A stretch of 64,000 nucleotides of DNA from Roseovarius sp. (GTDB taxonomy: Bacteria; Pseudomonadota; Alphaproteobacteria; Rhodobacterales; Rhodobacteraceae), in contig NZ_JAUCYU010000005.1 of the NCBI RefSeq assembly GCF_030373445.1, positions 186,001-250,000 on the forward strand, written 5' to 3'. Made by a program: the position numbers and the translations under genes. The notes below the pieces were generated by a model, which worked only from the letters and a program-made list of their open reading frames with translations, was not told where the DNA came from and did not search any database. Below are positions 9,010 to 17,080 of this stretch, piece after piece. The number at the start of each line of letters is the position of its first letter. The first letter of the stretch is position 1.

Positions 9010-9459
9010 ATGGCAAAAGCACAAGACTTCAACACGATGATGAAAGACATGATGGGTTCTTTCCCCGTCGACACCAAGGCAATGGAAGACGCCTTCAAGA
9101 ACCAGGCCGCCCTGAACGAGAAACTCTCGGGCGTGGCGCTCGACGCCGCCGAGAAATCGGCCGAGATCTCGAGCAAGTGGACCAAGGAAACCCTGTCGAA
9201 ACTGGCAGAAGTCTCCAAGGCGAAAACCGAGCCGGCCGACTATGCCAAGGCGATGACCGATTTCGCATCGGCCAATGCCGAAGTGGCCGCCGAGAACATG
9301 GCCGCCTTCGCCGAGGTTGCCAAGAAAGTTCAGATGGACACCGTCGAGCTTCTGATGGCAGCCGGCAAGGACATGCAGGAAGAAACCACGAAGGCCGTCA
9401 AGAAGGCGACCGACGACATGTCGGCGGCCACGAAGAAAGCCACGGCCGCAGCCAAGTAA
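9010..9459 (+). CDS. phaP: Phasin (PHA granule-associated protein)
   Basis: A 149-residue, Ala/Lys/Glu-rich, helix-forming protein without a signal peptide or membrane helix. MAKAQDFNTMMKDMMGSF at the N terminus and a long amphipathic helical body (residues 25-115) fit the phasin_2 family, and the lysine/alanine-rich tail is typical. Phasins coat PHA granules and control their size. The position directly after phaC, the two PhaR boxes in front and a strong terminator after it support the call. Its codon use is strongly biased, consistent with high expression. Confidence 0.9.
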   Translation: MAKAQDFNTMMKDMMGSFPVDTKAMEDAFKNQAALNEKLSGVALDAAEKSAEISSKWTKETLSKLAEVSKAKTEPADYAKAMTDFASANAEVAAENMAAFAEVAKKVQMDTVELLMAAGKDMQEETTKAVKKATDDMSAATKKATAAAK

Positions 9460-9506
9460 GGCGCATTGATTTCATACCCTAATCCTCCCAGTTGGGTATG
9501 ATCGGG

Positions 9507-9540
9507 AAGGGCGGGCCGCAAGGCTCGCCCTTTGTCGTTT
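9507..9540 (+). terminator. Intrinsic terminator after phaP
   Basis: AAGGGCGGGCC and GGCTCGCCCTT form an 11-bp stem (one G-T pair) around a GCAA tetraloop, followed by TTTGTCGTTT. It lies 48 bp after the phaP stop. Confidence 0.8.
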
Positions 9541-9712
9541 GGGGGGCAGGGTTGCCGGCCGGCATATCGGGACGCTGCGGGCCGGGGGCGAGGCCCCGGC
9601 GGGCGGGGGTAGGTCAAGCGCTCGCCGTGCGCGGGGAGACAAGCCCCTTCCACGCAGGTTATGATCCTTGCACGGCACGTCGCACGCTCTTGAATGGCTA
9701 GAAGAGATATCG

Positions 9713-10021
9713 ATGAAAAGAGTCCTGGCGCTTCTCAGCCTCTTTGTTCCGCAGTCGTGGCTATCGACCGCATACATAGTTGAACGCGTCTCGATCCTGG
9801 CCGTTGATCCAGACACCTGTGAGCATGAGTGGGACGTCATTGCGGGCATTTGGTCTACGGTGGAACTGCAGGTTCAGTGCAGAAAGTGCGCGACATACAG
9901 TGAGGTCCCCGACCCGACCAAGGAAGAATGGGATGCCTGCGCTGGTGCCATGGAGAACCCGTATCCATGGGAAGACAAATCGCGAATCCGGTACTATCAG
10001 GTCGACGGCGCCATCCACTGA
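9713..10021 (+). CDS. Hypothetical protein with CxxH/CxxC-like pattern
   Basis: A 102-residue protein not recognised. It begins with a hydrophobic stretch (MKRVLALLSLFVPQSWL) that may be a signal or anchor, followed by a polar domain with C-EHEW, CRKC and one later cysteine, which could bind metal. The ATG at 9713 was preferred to the in-frame ATG at 9668 because the hydrophobic N terminus begins there and AGAAGAG precedes it. Its GC content is visibly lower than that of phaP and phaC, and it stands alone between the phaP terminator and the nitrile hydratase block, so it may be acquired DNA. Confidence 0.5.
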   Translation: MKRVLALLSLFVPQSWLSTAYIVERVSILAVDPDTCEHEWDVIAGIWSTVELQVQCRKCATYSEVPDPTKEEWDACAGAMENPYPWEDKSRIRYYQVDGAIH

Positions 10022-10335
10022 AGCCCGAGCACGTATTCGACCTGACCCCCTTGCCAGAAGCTGCGCGCCTTAAGCGGTCCGTTCGGCCCATGACGGAAAT
10101 GGTCGAGCTTGGACCATCCTGTGGTGCGGCGAGGGTCCGGTAAAAGTCGAACCTGCCGGCAGACCTTCGGTCAGACCCGGAGTTCAGTCAGCCTTGGCGA
10201 AGTGATCGAGCTGATCCTGGTGGGCCTTCCTGAACGCCGGTCGAGACGTTGCGCGCCTTACATAGGCGCGGCGGCCGTCGCCGCATCGAAAGCGACTGAG
10301 GCCGGGGGCTCGGGCCCGGCCTTCCTCATGTGGCG
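10022..10335. other. Non-coding gap with a GC hairpin
   Basis: A 314-bp gap between convergent genes with no credible coding frame. At 10299-10322 AGGCCGGG pairs with CCCGGCCT around GGCTCGGG. It follows the 3' end of the lysE-like gene and could end the nitrile hydratase transcript, though no T run follows on the minus strand. Confidence 0.5.
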
Positions 10336-10947
10336 TCAGGGCGACCGTTCGGTCCGGGCGAGCAGGAGGGCGGCGGTGCCCATCAAGCCGGCGGCCGCGC
10401 GGTTGATGAGCCTGCGGCGGAGTGGGGTCAGGGCGTGGGCGCCGACCAGTGTGCCCGCGGTTACCCAGAGGAGCGCGGCCATGCCTTCGACAAGCAGGTA
10501 CAGCGTGCCGAGCGCGAAGAGCTGCTGGAAGAGGGCGGTGTCGCCGGTCACGAACTGGGGAAGGAAGGCCGTGAGCAGCAGGTAGGCCTTGGGGTTGCCC
10601 AGCAGCGTCAGGAATTCGCGGCGCATCAGGGTCGACACCTCTGGTGGGTCGACCTCCGCCGTGACGTCGGCCCCCCAGAATTGCCAGGCGAGGTAGGCAA
10701 GATAGGCGACGCCCACCCATTTGAGGGCGACGAAGGCGATCTCGGATGTCCGCAGCAGCGCGTCGAGGCCGAGGGACACCAGGACGACGAGAACGGCCCA
10801 GGCCGCGAGGCGACCAAGGATGCCCTTCGCCGTCTTCCGCCATCCCGCCCGGGTTGCCGAGATGAAGGCGAGCAGATTGTTTGCCCCGGGGGATGCCCCC
10901 AGAAGCAGCGCCGCGGGCAGAAAGACGAGCAGTTGGTCGAGTGTCAT
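10336..10947 (-). CDS. LysE/RhtB-family exporter
   Basis: A 203-residue inner-membrane protein with about six hydrophobic segments. The signature LLLGASPGANNLLAF near the N terminus and LTLLGNPKAYLLLTAFLPQF in the middle are diagnostic of LysE/RhtB amino-acid exporters. The ATG at 10947 begins the family N terminus (MTLDQLLVF). It lies 44 bp downstream of the nitrile hydratase activator gene on the same strand, so it is probably the last gene of that operon. Export of an amino acid or amide product is a reasonable inference, but the substrate cannot be read from sequence. Confidence 0.85.
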   Translation of the reverse strand: MTLDQLLVFLPAALLLGASPGANNLLAFISATRAGWRKTAKGILGRLAAWAVLVVLVSLGLDALLRTSEIAFVALKWVGVAYLAYLAWQFWGADVTAEVDPPEVSTLMRREFLTLLGNPKAYLLLTAFLPQFVTGDTALFQQLFALGTLYLLVEGMAALLWVTAGTLVGAHALTPLRRRLINRAAAGLMGTAALLLARTERSP

Positions 10948-10991
10948 GGGCGAGGCCTCTTTCTGTGGTTCGGGGGCGGGCGGCCCTGGCG

Positions 10992-11324
10992 TTACTTCAG
11001 CACGACGGGCTGGCCATGGGGCGTGTCGCGGAAGGCGGCCTCCCAGTCGTGGCGTCGTTGGGTGAGAGTGGCCTTCGATACGCCGACGCGTTCGTCGAAT
11101 ACTGTTTCGAGGGCCATGACGACGGCGCGGTAATAGGTGTCGAGGCTGTCCGGCAACGCGGTGATCGCATCGCTTCGAAGCGCGTCGCCGAGGGCCTGTG
11201 CCCAGGCCCCGGGGGTGACGTGGCCCGCTTGCACGAGCGTGTCTGCCAGGGCCATCGCCTGGGCCTGCCACGGGGCGTCGAAGACCTGGCCGGGGGGCGC
11301 CGTCGGGTCATCAGGCCGGAACAA
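10992..11324 (-). CDS. Nitrile hydratase activator/accessory protein (TTG start)
   Basis: A 110-residue protein of the nitrile hydratase accessory family, which helps load metal into the alpha subunit. Recognisable segments are VFDAPWQAQAMALADTL, an aromatic DTYYRAVVMALE stretch and the C-terminal RRHDWEAAFRDTPHGQP. No ATG or GTG lies near the expected N terminus. A TTG at 11324 gives MFRPDDPTAPPGQVF and has GGGAGAG 6 nt upstream. It overlaps the end of the beta gene by 14 bp, as expected for a coupled operon. The ATG at 11311 is in the wrong frame. Confidence 0.8.
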   Translation of the reverse strand: MFRPDDPTAPPGQVFDAPWQAQAMALADTLVQAGHVTPGAWAQALGDALRSDAITALPDSLDTYYRAVVMALETVFDERVGVSKATLTQRRHDWEAAFRDTPHGQPVVLK

Positions 11325-11970
11325 GGTAGCTCTCCCAGAGATCGAGGGCCACGTGATCGTTCGGGGGCGCATCCGGCCCCCAGAGGGTTCGGGCGTCGAA
11401 GCGCACGGTGTAGAGATGCTCGGGTGTTTCGGTGCCCCTGGCCGACGCGTCGGGCAGAGGGTGGCAGCCGTGATGCGATATGATCCGGCCCTCTGCGTCC
11501 CTTGCATAGCGTGGAAGGCGGTGATGGCCCGAGTGCATGTGCGCGCGCGTGCGGACCGTTTGCCCAACGGCAAAGGCGGGAGGGCTGCCGGCGGGCCGTT
11601 CATAGCTGCCGGCCGAGGCGCGATCCTGCGCGAGGACGGCAGCCACTGCTTCGCCCGAGGGTGCCCCGGTGTCGGCGAGGGCGGAGGGCCGGCCGAAATC
11701 CGGCAGGGTGAAGGTGCCGTTATCGGTGAACATGACGACATAGGCGGCGCACCACTTGTCGAAATAGGCGGTTTGCAGGTAGTCCCGCGGCGCCATCAGC
11801 TCGACCACGTGGCGGAACCAGTCGATCGTCATGCCGTCCAAGGGCAGCGTGTAACTCAACCCCACCACGCGCTTTTCCCAGTCGGCAAAGCCCGGGAACG
11901 GGTTCTGTTCGAAGGTGGCGGCGACCGGGCCGAACCCCTCCATGCCGCCGAGGTCGTGGATGCCGTCCAT
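11311..11970 (-). CDS. nthB: Nitrile hydratase beta subunit
   Basis: A 219-residue beta subunit of the alpha-beta enzyme that hydrates nitriles to amides. The N terminus MDGIHDLGGMEGFGPV is diagnostic. RDYLQTAYFDKWCAAY in the middle and the C-terminal SH3-like barrel (VGQTVRTRAHMHSGHHRLPRY, then HLYTVRFDARTLWG) match the family. The ATG overlaps the alpha-subunit stop as TGATG, so the subunits are translated together. No amidase gene follows, so the amide product may be used or exported elsewhere. Confidence 0.93.
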   Translation of the reverse strand: MDGIHDLGGMEGFGPVAATFEQNPFPGFADWEKRVVGLSYTLPLDGMTIDWFRHVVELMAPRDYLQTAYFDKWCAAYVVMFTDNGTFTLPDFGRPSALADTGAPSGEAVAAVLAQDRASAGSYERPAGSPPAFAVGQTVRTRAHMHSGHHRLPRYARDAEGRIISHHGCHPLPDASARGTETPEHLYTVRFDARTLWGPDAPPNDHVALDLWESYLVPA

Positions 11971-12611
11971 CAGGGCGCTCCGATCTCGAGGTGGCGATCT
12001 GTTCCGATCATCGCGTTGCGCGTGACGATGGCGGCCAGCCGGTCTTCATCCCACCCCTCGGTTCCGGCCGGGCGCTGGGGGATGACGATGTAGCGGCGTT
12101 CCGACGTGCTGTCCCAGACCTGGACGGAGACGTCGTCCGGGATGGTTACCCCGAATTCCGCGAGCACCTTTCTGGGCTCCCGGACGGCGCGGGCGCGATA
12201 CTCGGCAGAGCGGTACCATGCGGGCGACATGCCGAGGATGGAAAACGGGTAGCAGGAGCAGAGCGTGCACACGACCAGGTGATGGTCTTCGGGCGTGTTT
12301 TCGAGGGCCTTGAGATCGCCTGTCGCGTCCCCCTCGAAGCCGAATTCCCGGATGGCGGAGGCGGCATCGTCCAGCAGGCGCGTCCGGAAGCCGGGGTCGA
12401 GCCAGGACCGGGCCACGACCTGCGCGCCGCGCTTCGGGCCGATATGCTCGGAATAGGCTTCGACCCAGGCGTCGATGCGTTCCGACGTGACCAGCCCGCG
12501 CTCGACCGCGAGGCTTTCCAGCGCCTTGACGCGCAAGACCGGGTCGGAGGGGACGTGGCTGTGCAGGTCGCGATGTATCGCTGCCGCCCGCTTGGGTTCG
12601 AACGTGGGCAT
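11970..12611 (-). CDS. nthA: Nitrile hydratase alpha subunit, cobalt type
   Basis: A 213-residue metal-carrying alpha subunit. The motif VCTLCSCYP supplies Cys115, Cys118, Ser119 and Cys120, which form the claw setting with two post-translationally oxidised cysteines. Thr in CTLCSC (rather than Ser) is typical of cobalt enzymes. The N-terminal helical arm and PPAWYR-like segment (here MSPAWYRSAEYRARAVREPR) also fit. Thiocyanate hydrolase gamma subunits share the motif, but the beta subunit here is a single-chain nitrile hydratase beta. It is the first gene of the alpha-beta-activator-lysE operon. Confidence 0.93.
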   Translation of the reverse strand: MPTFEPKRAAAIHRDLHSHVPSDPVLRVKALESLAVERGLVTSERIDAWVEAYSEHIGPKRGAQVVARSWLDPGFRTRLLDDAASAIREFGFEGDATGDLKALENTPEDHHLVVCTLCSCYPFSILGMSPAWYRSAEYRARAVREPRKVLAEFGVTIPDDVSVQVWDSTSERRYIVIPQRPAGTEGWDEDRLAAIVTRNAMIGTDRHLEIGAP

Positions 12612-12850
12612 GTCAAAGGTCCTTCCGGGGCAACCAGGCTGTCCTTGTCGGTCAGTCTAGTGGGTTCCGAGGGGCGTGCAATACGGCTGGTGTGTAGGTA
12701 TTCCTTACGTTCTCCAGCGCAATACAGCCAAACCTATGCGTTATTCTCAGTTTGTCCGGGTGTTCGAAGCCACGGCGCGCGGGCGCTTGTTTGGCCTGCC
12801 GCAAAGAGCATAGTCTTCCTACGAACTGTAGCGGCGACGAGGAGGGTACT

Positions 12851-13174
12851 ATGACGGATGAAGAAAAACGGGAAAAGGCGCGGTCGGCGAACCGTTCCTT
12901 GCTTGGCACGCCTGAAGGCGAAGACAGCGTGACGCTGTTTGTCGAGCATCATCTCGACGAACTTGATGCCAACTATTTTTCGAACACGTTCGGAACGTCC
13001 TCGCCCGACGCGTCCCGGATTGTTGATTCACTCGTATTGGTGGGCTCGTGGAGCGAGGAAGACGACGGAAACATCAATGTATTCGACTTCAGCCTTCCGG
13101 GGAAGGTGACCGATCATGTTCTGTCGGTGCGTTTTTCGGGTGATGACGTCGCCGACGTATCCATGGAAAGCTGA
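12851..13174 (+). CDS. Small acidic protein, DUF2004-like
   Basis: A 107-residue, very acidic, soluble protein (for example GSWSEEDDGNINVFDFSL) that resembles short DUF2004/DUF6985-type proteins sometimes found among immunity-like families; I cannot assign a function. The ATG at 12851 was chosen because AGGAGGG is correctly spaced before it; the frame extends further upstream but with unlikely composition. GC is lower than that of the flanking PHA genes. It stands alone, facing phaR, in the block that separates phaP and phaR. Confidence 0.6.
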   Translation: MTDEEKREKARSANRSLLGTPEGEDSVTLFVEHHLDELDANYFSNTFGTSSPDASRIVDSLVLVGSWSEEDDGNINVFDFSLPGKVTDHVLSVRFSGDDVADVSMES

Positions 13175-13357
13175 GCTTGCCGCATTGCCGGCGGACTGTC
13201 GCACACCATGTGTCGGGAACAGTTTCGGGGTCTGCTGGCCCGGAGAGGGGACTGGCGGGTTTTGCCCGTTGTTCCGCGCGGGTGCCTCTGTCGAAGTCTA
13301 TCAAGGCCACGCCCCAAGGCCGCCCTTTCATTTTGAAATGCGCCGGTCTAAGCTTCG

Positions 13358-13370
13358 CTGCAGTGCTGCA
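13358..13370. promoter_or_regulatory. Degenerate PhaR box upstream of phaR
   Basis: CTGCAGTGCTGCA contains the inverted repeat TGCAG-TG-CTGCA and matches CTGC-N3-GCAG at all but one position. It lies 17 bp before the phaR start, which fits autoregulation as known for PhaR. Confidence 0.55.
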
Positions 13371-13387
13371 TGTTGGGAGAACGCGCC

Positions 13388-13948
13388 GTGGCCGAATCCG
13401 AAAAACCATTGCTGATCAAACGGTACGCGAGCCGCAGGCTCTACAATACCGAGACGTCGGATTACGTGACGCTGGAGGATATCGCCGAGTTCATCCGCGA
13501 TGGCCGCGATGTTCAGATCATCGACCTGAAATCGGGCGACGACCTGACCCGGCAATACCTGCTGCAGATCATCGCCGAGCATGAGAGCCGGGGCGAGAAC
13601 GTGCTGCCGATCAACGTGCTGAACGACCTTGTCCGCAGCTACACCACGCAGGCCACGTCGATGGTGCCGGAGTTCCTGGCGGCCAGTTTCGACATGCTGC
13701 GCGAGGGACAGTCGCAGATGATGGAGAACATGACCAAGGCCAACCCGCTGGCGGGGATGCCGGGGATGGAGGCGATGCGCGCCCAGCAGGCGGCGTTCCT
13801 CAAGGCGATGACCGGGCAGATGAAGATGCCGGGCATGCCGACCGCGCCGGTGGCGCAGGGCGAGGAGGACGACAGCTCGGAAGACCTCGACGAGATCAAG
13901 AAGCAGCTCGCCGACCTGCAGGACAAGCTGTCGAAGATGGGCAAATAG
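13388..13948 (+). CDS. phaR: PHA synthesis repressor
   Basis: A 186-residue cytoplasmic regulator that binds both DNA and PHA. The N-terminal domain KPLLIKRYASRRLYNTE then SDYVTLEDIAEFIRDG (about residues 6-65) is the PHB_acc_N DNA-binding domain and is unmistakable. The middle binds polymer (PHB_acc), and the C-terminal 40 residues form an acidic then amphipathic helix (EDDSSEDLDEIKKQLADLQ). The start is a GTG at 13388 with GGGAGAA upstream; the in-frame ATG at 13370 lies inside the operator and is less likely. It is separated from phaP by about 3.9 kb of unrelated genes. Confidence 0.93.
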   Translation: MAESEKPLLIKRYASRRLYNTETSDYVTLEDIAEFIRDGRDVQIIDLKSGDDLTRQYLLQIIAEHESRGENVLPINVLNDLVRSYTTQATSMVPEFLAASFDMLREGQSQMMENMTKANPLAGMPGMEAMRAQQAAFLKAMTGQMKMPGMPTAPVAQGEEDDSSEDLDEIKKQLADLQDKLSKMGK

Positions 13949-13963
13949 CGCGGGGCCCCGATC

Positions 13964-14929
13964 ATGGTCGACAGCCCCGGACGGATCACCCTGTGGGGCA
14001 TCGAGGTGTTCATGGCCACGGCCGACGAACGTTCGATTTCCGCCGCCGCCAAGCGGCTGGGGGCCAGCCCCTCGGCGGTGAGCCAGCAACTGACCAACCT
14101 TGAAAGCGCGGTGGGGGCGACCCTGTTGCAGCGCAACGCGCGGCCCGTGCGGCTGACGCCCGCCGGGGAGATCCTGAAGCGGCGGGCGCAGGTGATCCTG
14201 AACGAGGCGGCGCAGGCGCGGGCGGAACTGGCGATGTCGGACCTGTCGCTGTTGACGCGGTTCCGGCTGGGGATGATCGAGGATTTCGAGGCGGACGTGA
14301 CGCCGCAATTGCTGACCCACATGGCGGCGGAACTGAAGGGATGCCAGTTCCTGCTGGAGACGGGGGCGAGCCATTACCTGTACGAGCTGCTGGATTCCCG
14401 CGCGCTGGACGTGATCGTGGCCGCCGAGCTGGGGGCCGAGGATGACTGGGTCGAGGTGCATCCGCTGTTGCGGGAGGGGTTCCTCGTGGCGGCGCCCAAG
14501 GGGGTGGTCGATCCGGCGAAGGACGTGTTGCGGCAACTGAAGCGGCTGCCGCTGGTGCAGTATACGCAGCGGCATTACATGGGGCGGCTGCTGACGGCGC
14601 ACCTGGCGCGGCAGAATATCAGCCTGCCGCACCGGTTCGAGCTGGACAGCTATCACGCGATTTGTGCGCTGGTGGGGCAGGGCGCGGGGTGGACGATCCT
14701 GACGCCGCTGGCGCTGATGCGGGCGCGGCGGTTTGCGGATCAGCTCGACGTGATGGAATTGCCGATGGAGCCCCTGTCGCGGACGATCAGCCTGACGGCG
14801 CGGAAGGGGATTTTGCAGGACATGCCGGGCCGGGTGGCCGAGACGCTGCGGCCGATCCTGCGCAAGAGCGTGGTGGAGCCGGCGCTGGCGCGGTATCCGT
14901 TTTTGCAGGATGCGCTGACGGTGATCTAG
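13964..14929 (+). CDS. LysR-family transcriptional regulator
   Basis: A 321-residue regulator. Residues 10-68 form the winged helix-turn-helix (FMATADERSISAAAKRLGAS, then PSAVSQQLTNLESAVGATLL). The remainder is the periplasmic-binding-like effector domain of LysR proteins. It starts 15 bp after phaR on the same strand and could be co-transcribed with it. Its 3' end overlaps by 4 bp the convergent class IV aminotransferase gene. LysR proteins often control a neighbouring metabolic gene, but the target here is unknown. Confidence 0.88.
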   Translation: MVDSPGRITLWGIEVFMATADERSISAAAKRLGASPSAVSQQLTNLESAVGATLLQRNARPVRLTPAGEILKRRAQVILNEAAQARAELAMSDLSLLTRFRLGMIEDFEADVTPQLLTHMAAELKGCQFLLETGASHYLYELLDSRALDVIVAAELGAEDDWVEVHPLLREGFLVAAPKGVVDPAKDVLRQLKRLPLVQYTQRHYMGRLLTAHLARQNISLPHRFELDSYHAICALVGQGAGWTILTPLALMRARRFADQLDVMELPMEPLSRTISLTARKGILQDMPGRVAETLRPILRKSVVEPALARYPFLQDALTVI

Positions 14930-15837
14930 GCGGGATCGTAGGTGATCTCGGTGCGGTAGGCCGGGTCTTTCAGCCGGTCGAAATAGCGTGCGCGCAGGCT
15001 TGTGCCGGTGGGGCCGGGGCGGCCGTTGCTGAAGCTGCGGTCGTTGATCTGCGCCACGGGGACGACGCCGCCGCCGGAGGTGGAGAGGAACACCTCGTCG
15101 GCCTGCATGAGTTCGGCGATGGGGAGGGGGCGTTCCTCGGTTTTCAGGCCGGCCTCGCGGGCGAGTTCGAGCACGGTACGGCGGGTGATGCCTTGGAGCA
15201 CGCCGCGGTCGGGCGTGGTGACGGTATCGCCTTTCAGCGCGAAGATGTTGAAGCCCGGCCCTTCGGTGACGTTGCCCGCGTGATCGGCGAGGACGACGTT
15301 GTCGAGCCCCTGGTCCTTGGCGGCGAAGAGCCCTTGGGTGAAGTCGCCCCAGTGGTAGTTCTTGGCGCGGGGATCGACGCTGTCCTCGGGGATGCGGCGG
15401 ATGTCGTCGGGGAGGAGGAGGCGGGCGCCGGCCTCGGCGACGTCAGGCGTCAGGACATGCACGTAAGGCACGCACCAGGCGTAGAAATGGTTGGCGCAGT
15501 CGCGGGGGTCGCGGCTGCCGGGGATGAGGGGCGCACCGCGGGCGGCGACCATGGCGCAATAGGCGGCGCGCAGGCCGGAGCGGGCGACCATGGCGTGGAG
15601 CGCCGCTTCAATCTCGGGGCGGGAGAGGCCGACGTCCATGCGGCAGGCCCGCATGGATTTTTCGAACCGGTCGAGGTAGTCGGGGAGGCGGAAGAAGGCG
15701 CCCTCCCACACCGGGACCACGTCATAGGTGACGTCGGAATGGGTCAGGGCCCAGTCGGTGACGCCGATCGTGGCCTCGGCGATGGGGAGGATAGTGCCGC
15801 GGATCCAGGCCGCGCCGTCGGAGAAATCGGTGCTCAT
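14926..15837 (-). CDS. Class IV PLP aminotransferase (branched-chain/D-amino-acid type)
   Basis: A 303-residue fold-type IV pyridoxal-phosphate enzyme. The catalytic lysine is in DPRAKNYHWGDF; VTEGPGFNIFALKG and GVLQGITRRTVLELA are the phosphate-binding segments typical of IlvE/D-alanine aminotransferase/4-amino-4-deoxychorismate lyase relatives. It might act on branched-chain or D-amino acids; sequence alone does not decide. It follows the DegT aminotransferase gene by 31 bp on the same strand and is probably co-transcribed with it. Confidence 0.82.
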   Translation of the reverse strand: MSTDFSDGAAWIRGTILPIAEATIGVTDWALTHSDVTYDVVPVWEGAFFRLPDYLDRFEKSMRACRMDVGLSRPEIEAALHAMVARSGLRAAYCAMVAARGAPLIPGSRDPRDCANHFYAWCVPYVHVLTPDVAEAGARLLLPDDIRRIPEDSVDPRAKNYHWGDFTQGLFAAKDQGLDNVVLADHAGNVTEGPGFNIFALKGDTVTTPDRGVLQGITRRTVLELAREAGLKTEERPLPIAELMQADEVFLSTSGGGVVPVAQINDRSFSNGRPGPTGTSLRARYFDRLKDPAYRTEITYDPA

Positions 15838-15868
15838 GCGGCCATGAGAGGGCGGGGCGCGCCTTGGG

Positions 15869-17080
15869 TCAAGTGCCGTAGGCGCGATCCTCGCCCATCA
15901 CGTCCTGCGCGGCGAGGAGGAGGGCGTCGGCGATCATGTCGAGCTCTGCCTTGGTCAGCCGGGCGGGGAGGCGCGCGTCGCAGGCTTTCATCAGCATGGC
16001 GCGGGTTTGCGGCAGGTCGGGGCGGTCGCCCGGCAGGAACTGCCAGTTCCAGAAGGCGCGGGCGTTGTCGGTCGACAGGCCGAAGACCTGTACCTTGACG
16101 CCCCGGTCGGCGGCGGCGGCGGCGAAGGCGCGGGTTTCGTCCTCGGTCAGGTTCACGGTGTTGAACTGGATCGAGTCGGGCGCGCGGTCTTCGGGGGTGA
16201 GCTTGTCCGGCACCTGGAGCCAGGGGGAGGTGTTGAGGCGGGCCGCGACATAGTCGTGGTTGGCGCGGCCGTCGCGGACGCGGCGGGCAATCTCGCCCAG
16301 CTGCGGGCGGATGATGGCGGCGGAGAGGTTGTTCATCCGCAGGTTATAGAGGGGGAGCTGGTTCTGCCAGCGGGCGAAGGCGGCGTCGAGCGCGGCATCG
16401 GCGCCGGTCATGTGCTTGGCCCAGTTGTGTTCGTAGGCGCCCGACATGATGACGGCGCGCGCCACGAGGTCGGCATCGTCGGTAATCAGGATCCCGCCCT
16501 CGCCGGCATTGACCAGCTTGTAGGACTGGAAGCTGAAACAGCCGACGCGGCCCAGCGTGCCGATGTTGCGGCCGTGCCAGGTGGTGCCGAGGGAGTGGGC
16601 GGCGTCCTCGACCACGGGGATGTTGCGGGCGTCGCAGAGCCGCATGATCGCGTCCATGTCGGAGGTGTGGCCGCGCATGTGGCTGATGATGACGGCGCTG
16701 ATGTTGTCGTCGAGCCGGGCTTCGAAATCGGCCATGTCGATGCGGTAATTGTCGCCCACCTCGCAGAGGACGGGGATGCAATCGGCGTGGATGACCGAGG
16801 AGGGCACGGCGGCGAAGGTGAAGGCCGGGATCAGGACGCGGGCGTCGCGCGGCAGGGCCAGCGCCTTGAGCGACAGGAAGAGGGCCGCCGAGCAACTGCT
16901 GACGGCGAGGGCGTACTTGGAGCCCATATGCGCCGCGAAATCCCGTTCCAGAAGGGTGACGGGGGCGTTTTCCGGCGCGGTGTAGCGGAAGAGATCGCCC
17001 GACTTGAGCATCTGCTCGATCTCGGCGCGGGCGGCTTCGGGAATGGGCTCGGCGTCGTAGACGTTGGGGGGCAGGGTCAT
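15869..17080 (-). CDS. DegT/DnrJ/EryC1/StrS-family aminotransferase
   Basis: A 403-residue fold-type I PLP enzyme. LIPAFTFAAVPSSVIHADC (cofactor region), PVVEDAAHSLGTTWHGRNIG and SFQSYKLVNAGEGGIL, with the catalytic lysine, are hallmark DegT/AHBA_syn motifs. Family members usually transaminate sugars or cyclitols, but no sugar-nucleotide genes are nearby; the neighbours suggest amine or amino-acid metabolism. The ATG at 17080 matches the usual N terminus, and AGGAAA lies upstream. Two 22-bp tandem repeats overlap the region just before the start and may be an operator. Confidence 0.82.
   Translation of the reverse strand: MTLPPNVYDAEPIPEAARAEIEQMLKSGDLFRYTAPENAPVTLLERDFAAHMGSKYALAVSSCSAALFLSLKALALPRDARVLIPAFTFAAVPSSVIHADCIPVLCEVGDNYRIDMADFEARLDDNISAVIISHMRGHTSDMDAIMRLCDARNIPVVEDAAHSLGTTWHGRNIGTLGRVGCFSFQSYKLVNAGEGGILITDDADLVARAVIMSGAYEHNWAKHMTGADAALDAAFARWQNQLPLYNLRMNNLSAAIIRPQLGEIARRVRDGRANHDYVAARLNTSPWLQVPDKLTPEDRAPDSIQFNTVNLTEDETRAFAAAAADRGVKVQVFGLSTDNARAFWNWQFLPGDRPDLPQTRAMLMKACDARLPARLTKAELDMIADALLLAAQDVMGEDRAYGT

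Noticed and set aside
10997..11311. ATG-started frame of 104 codons following nthB
   Set aside because: It is in a different frame from the activator family sequence; the TTG at 11324 gives the real product.
13175..13387. -35-like TTGAAA upstream of phaR
   Set aside because: No -10 hexamer at a usable distance, so no promoter was called.
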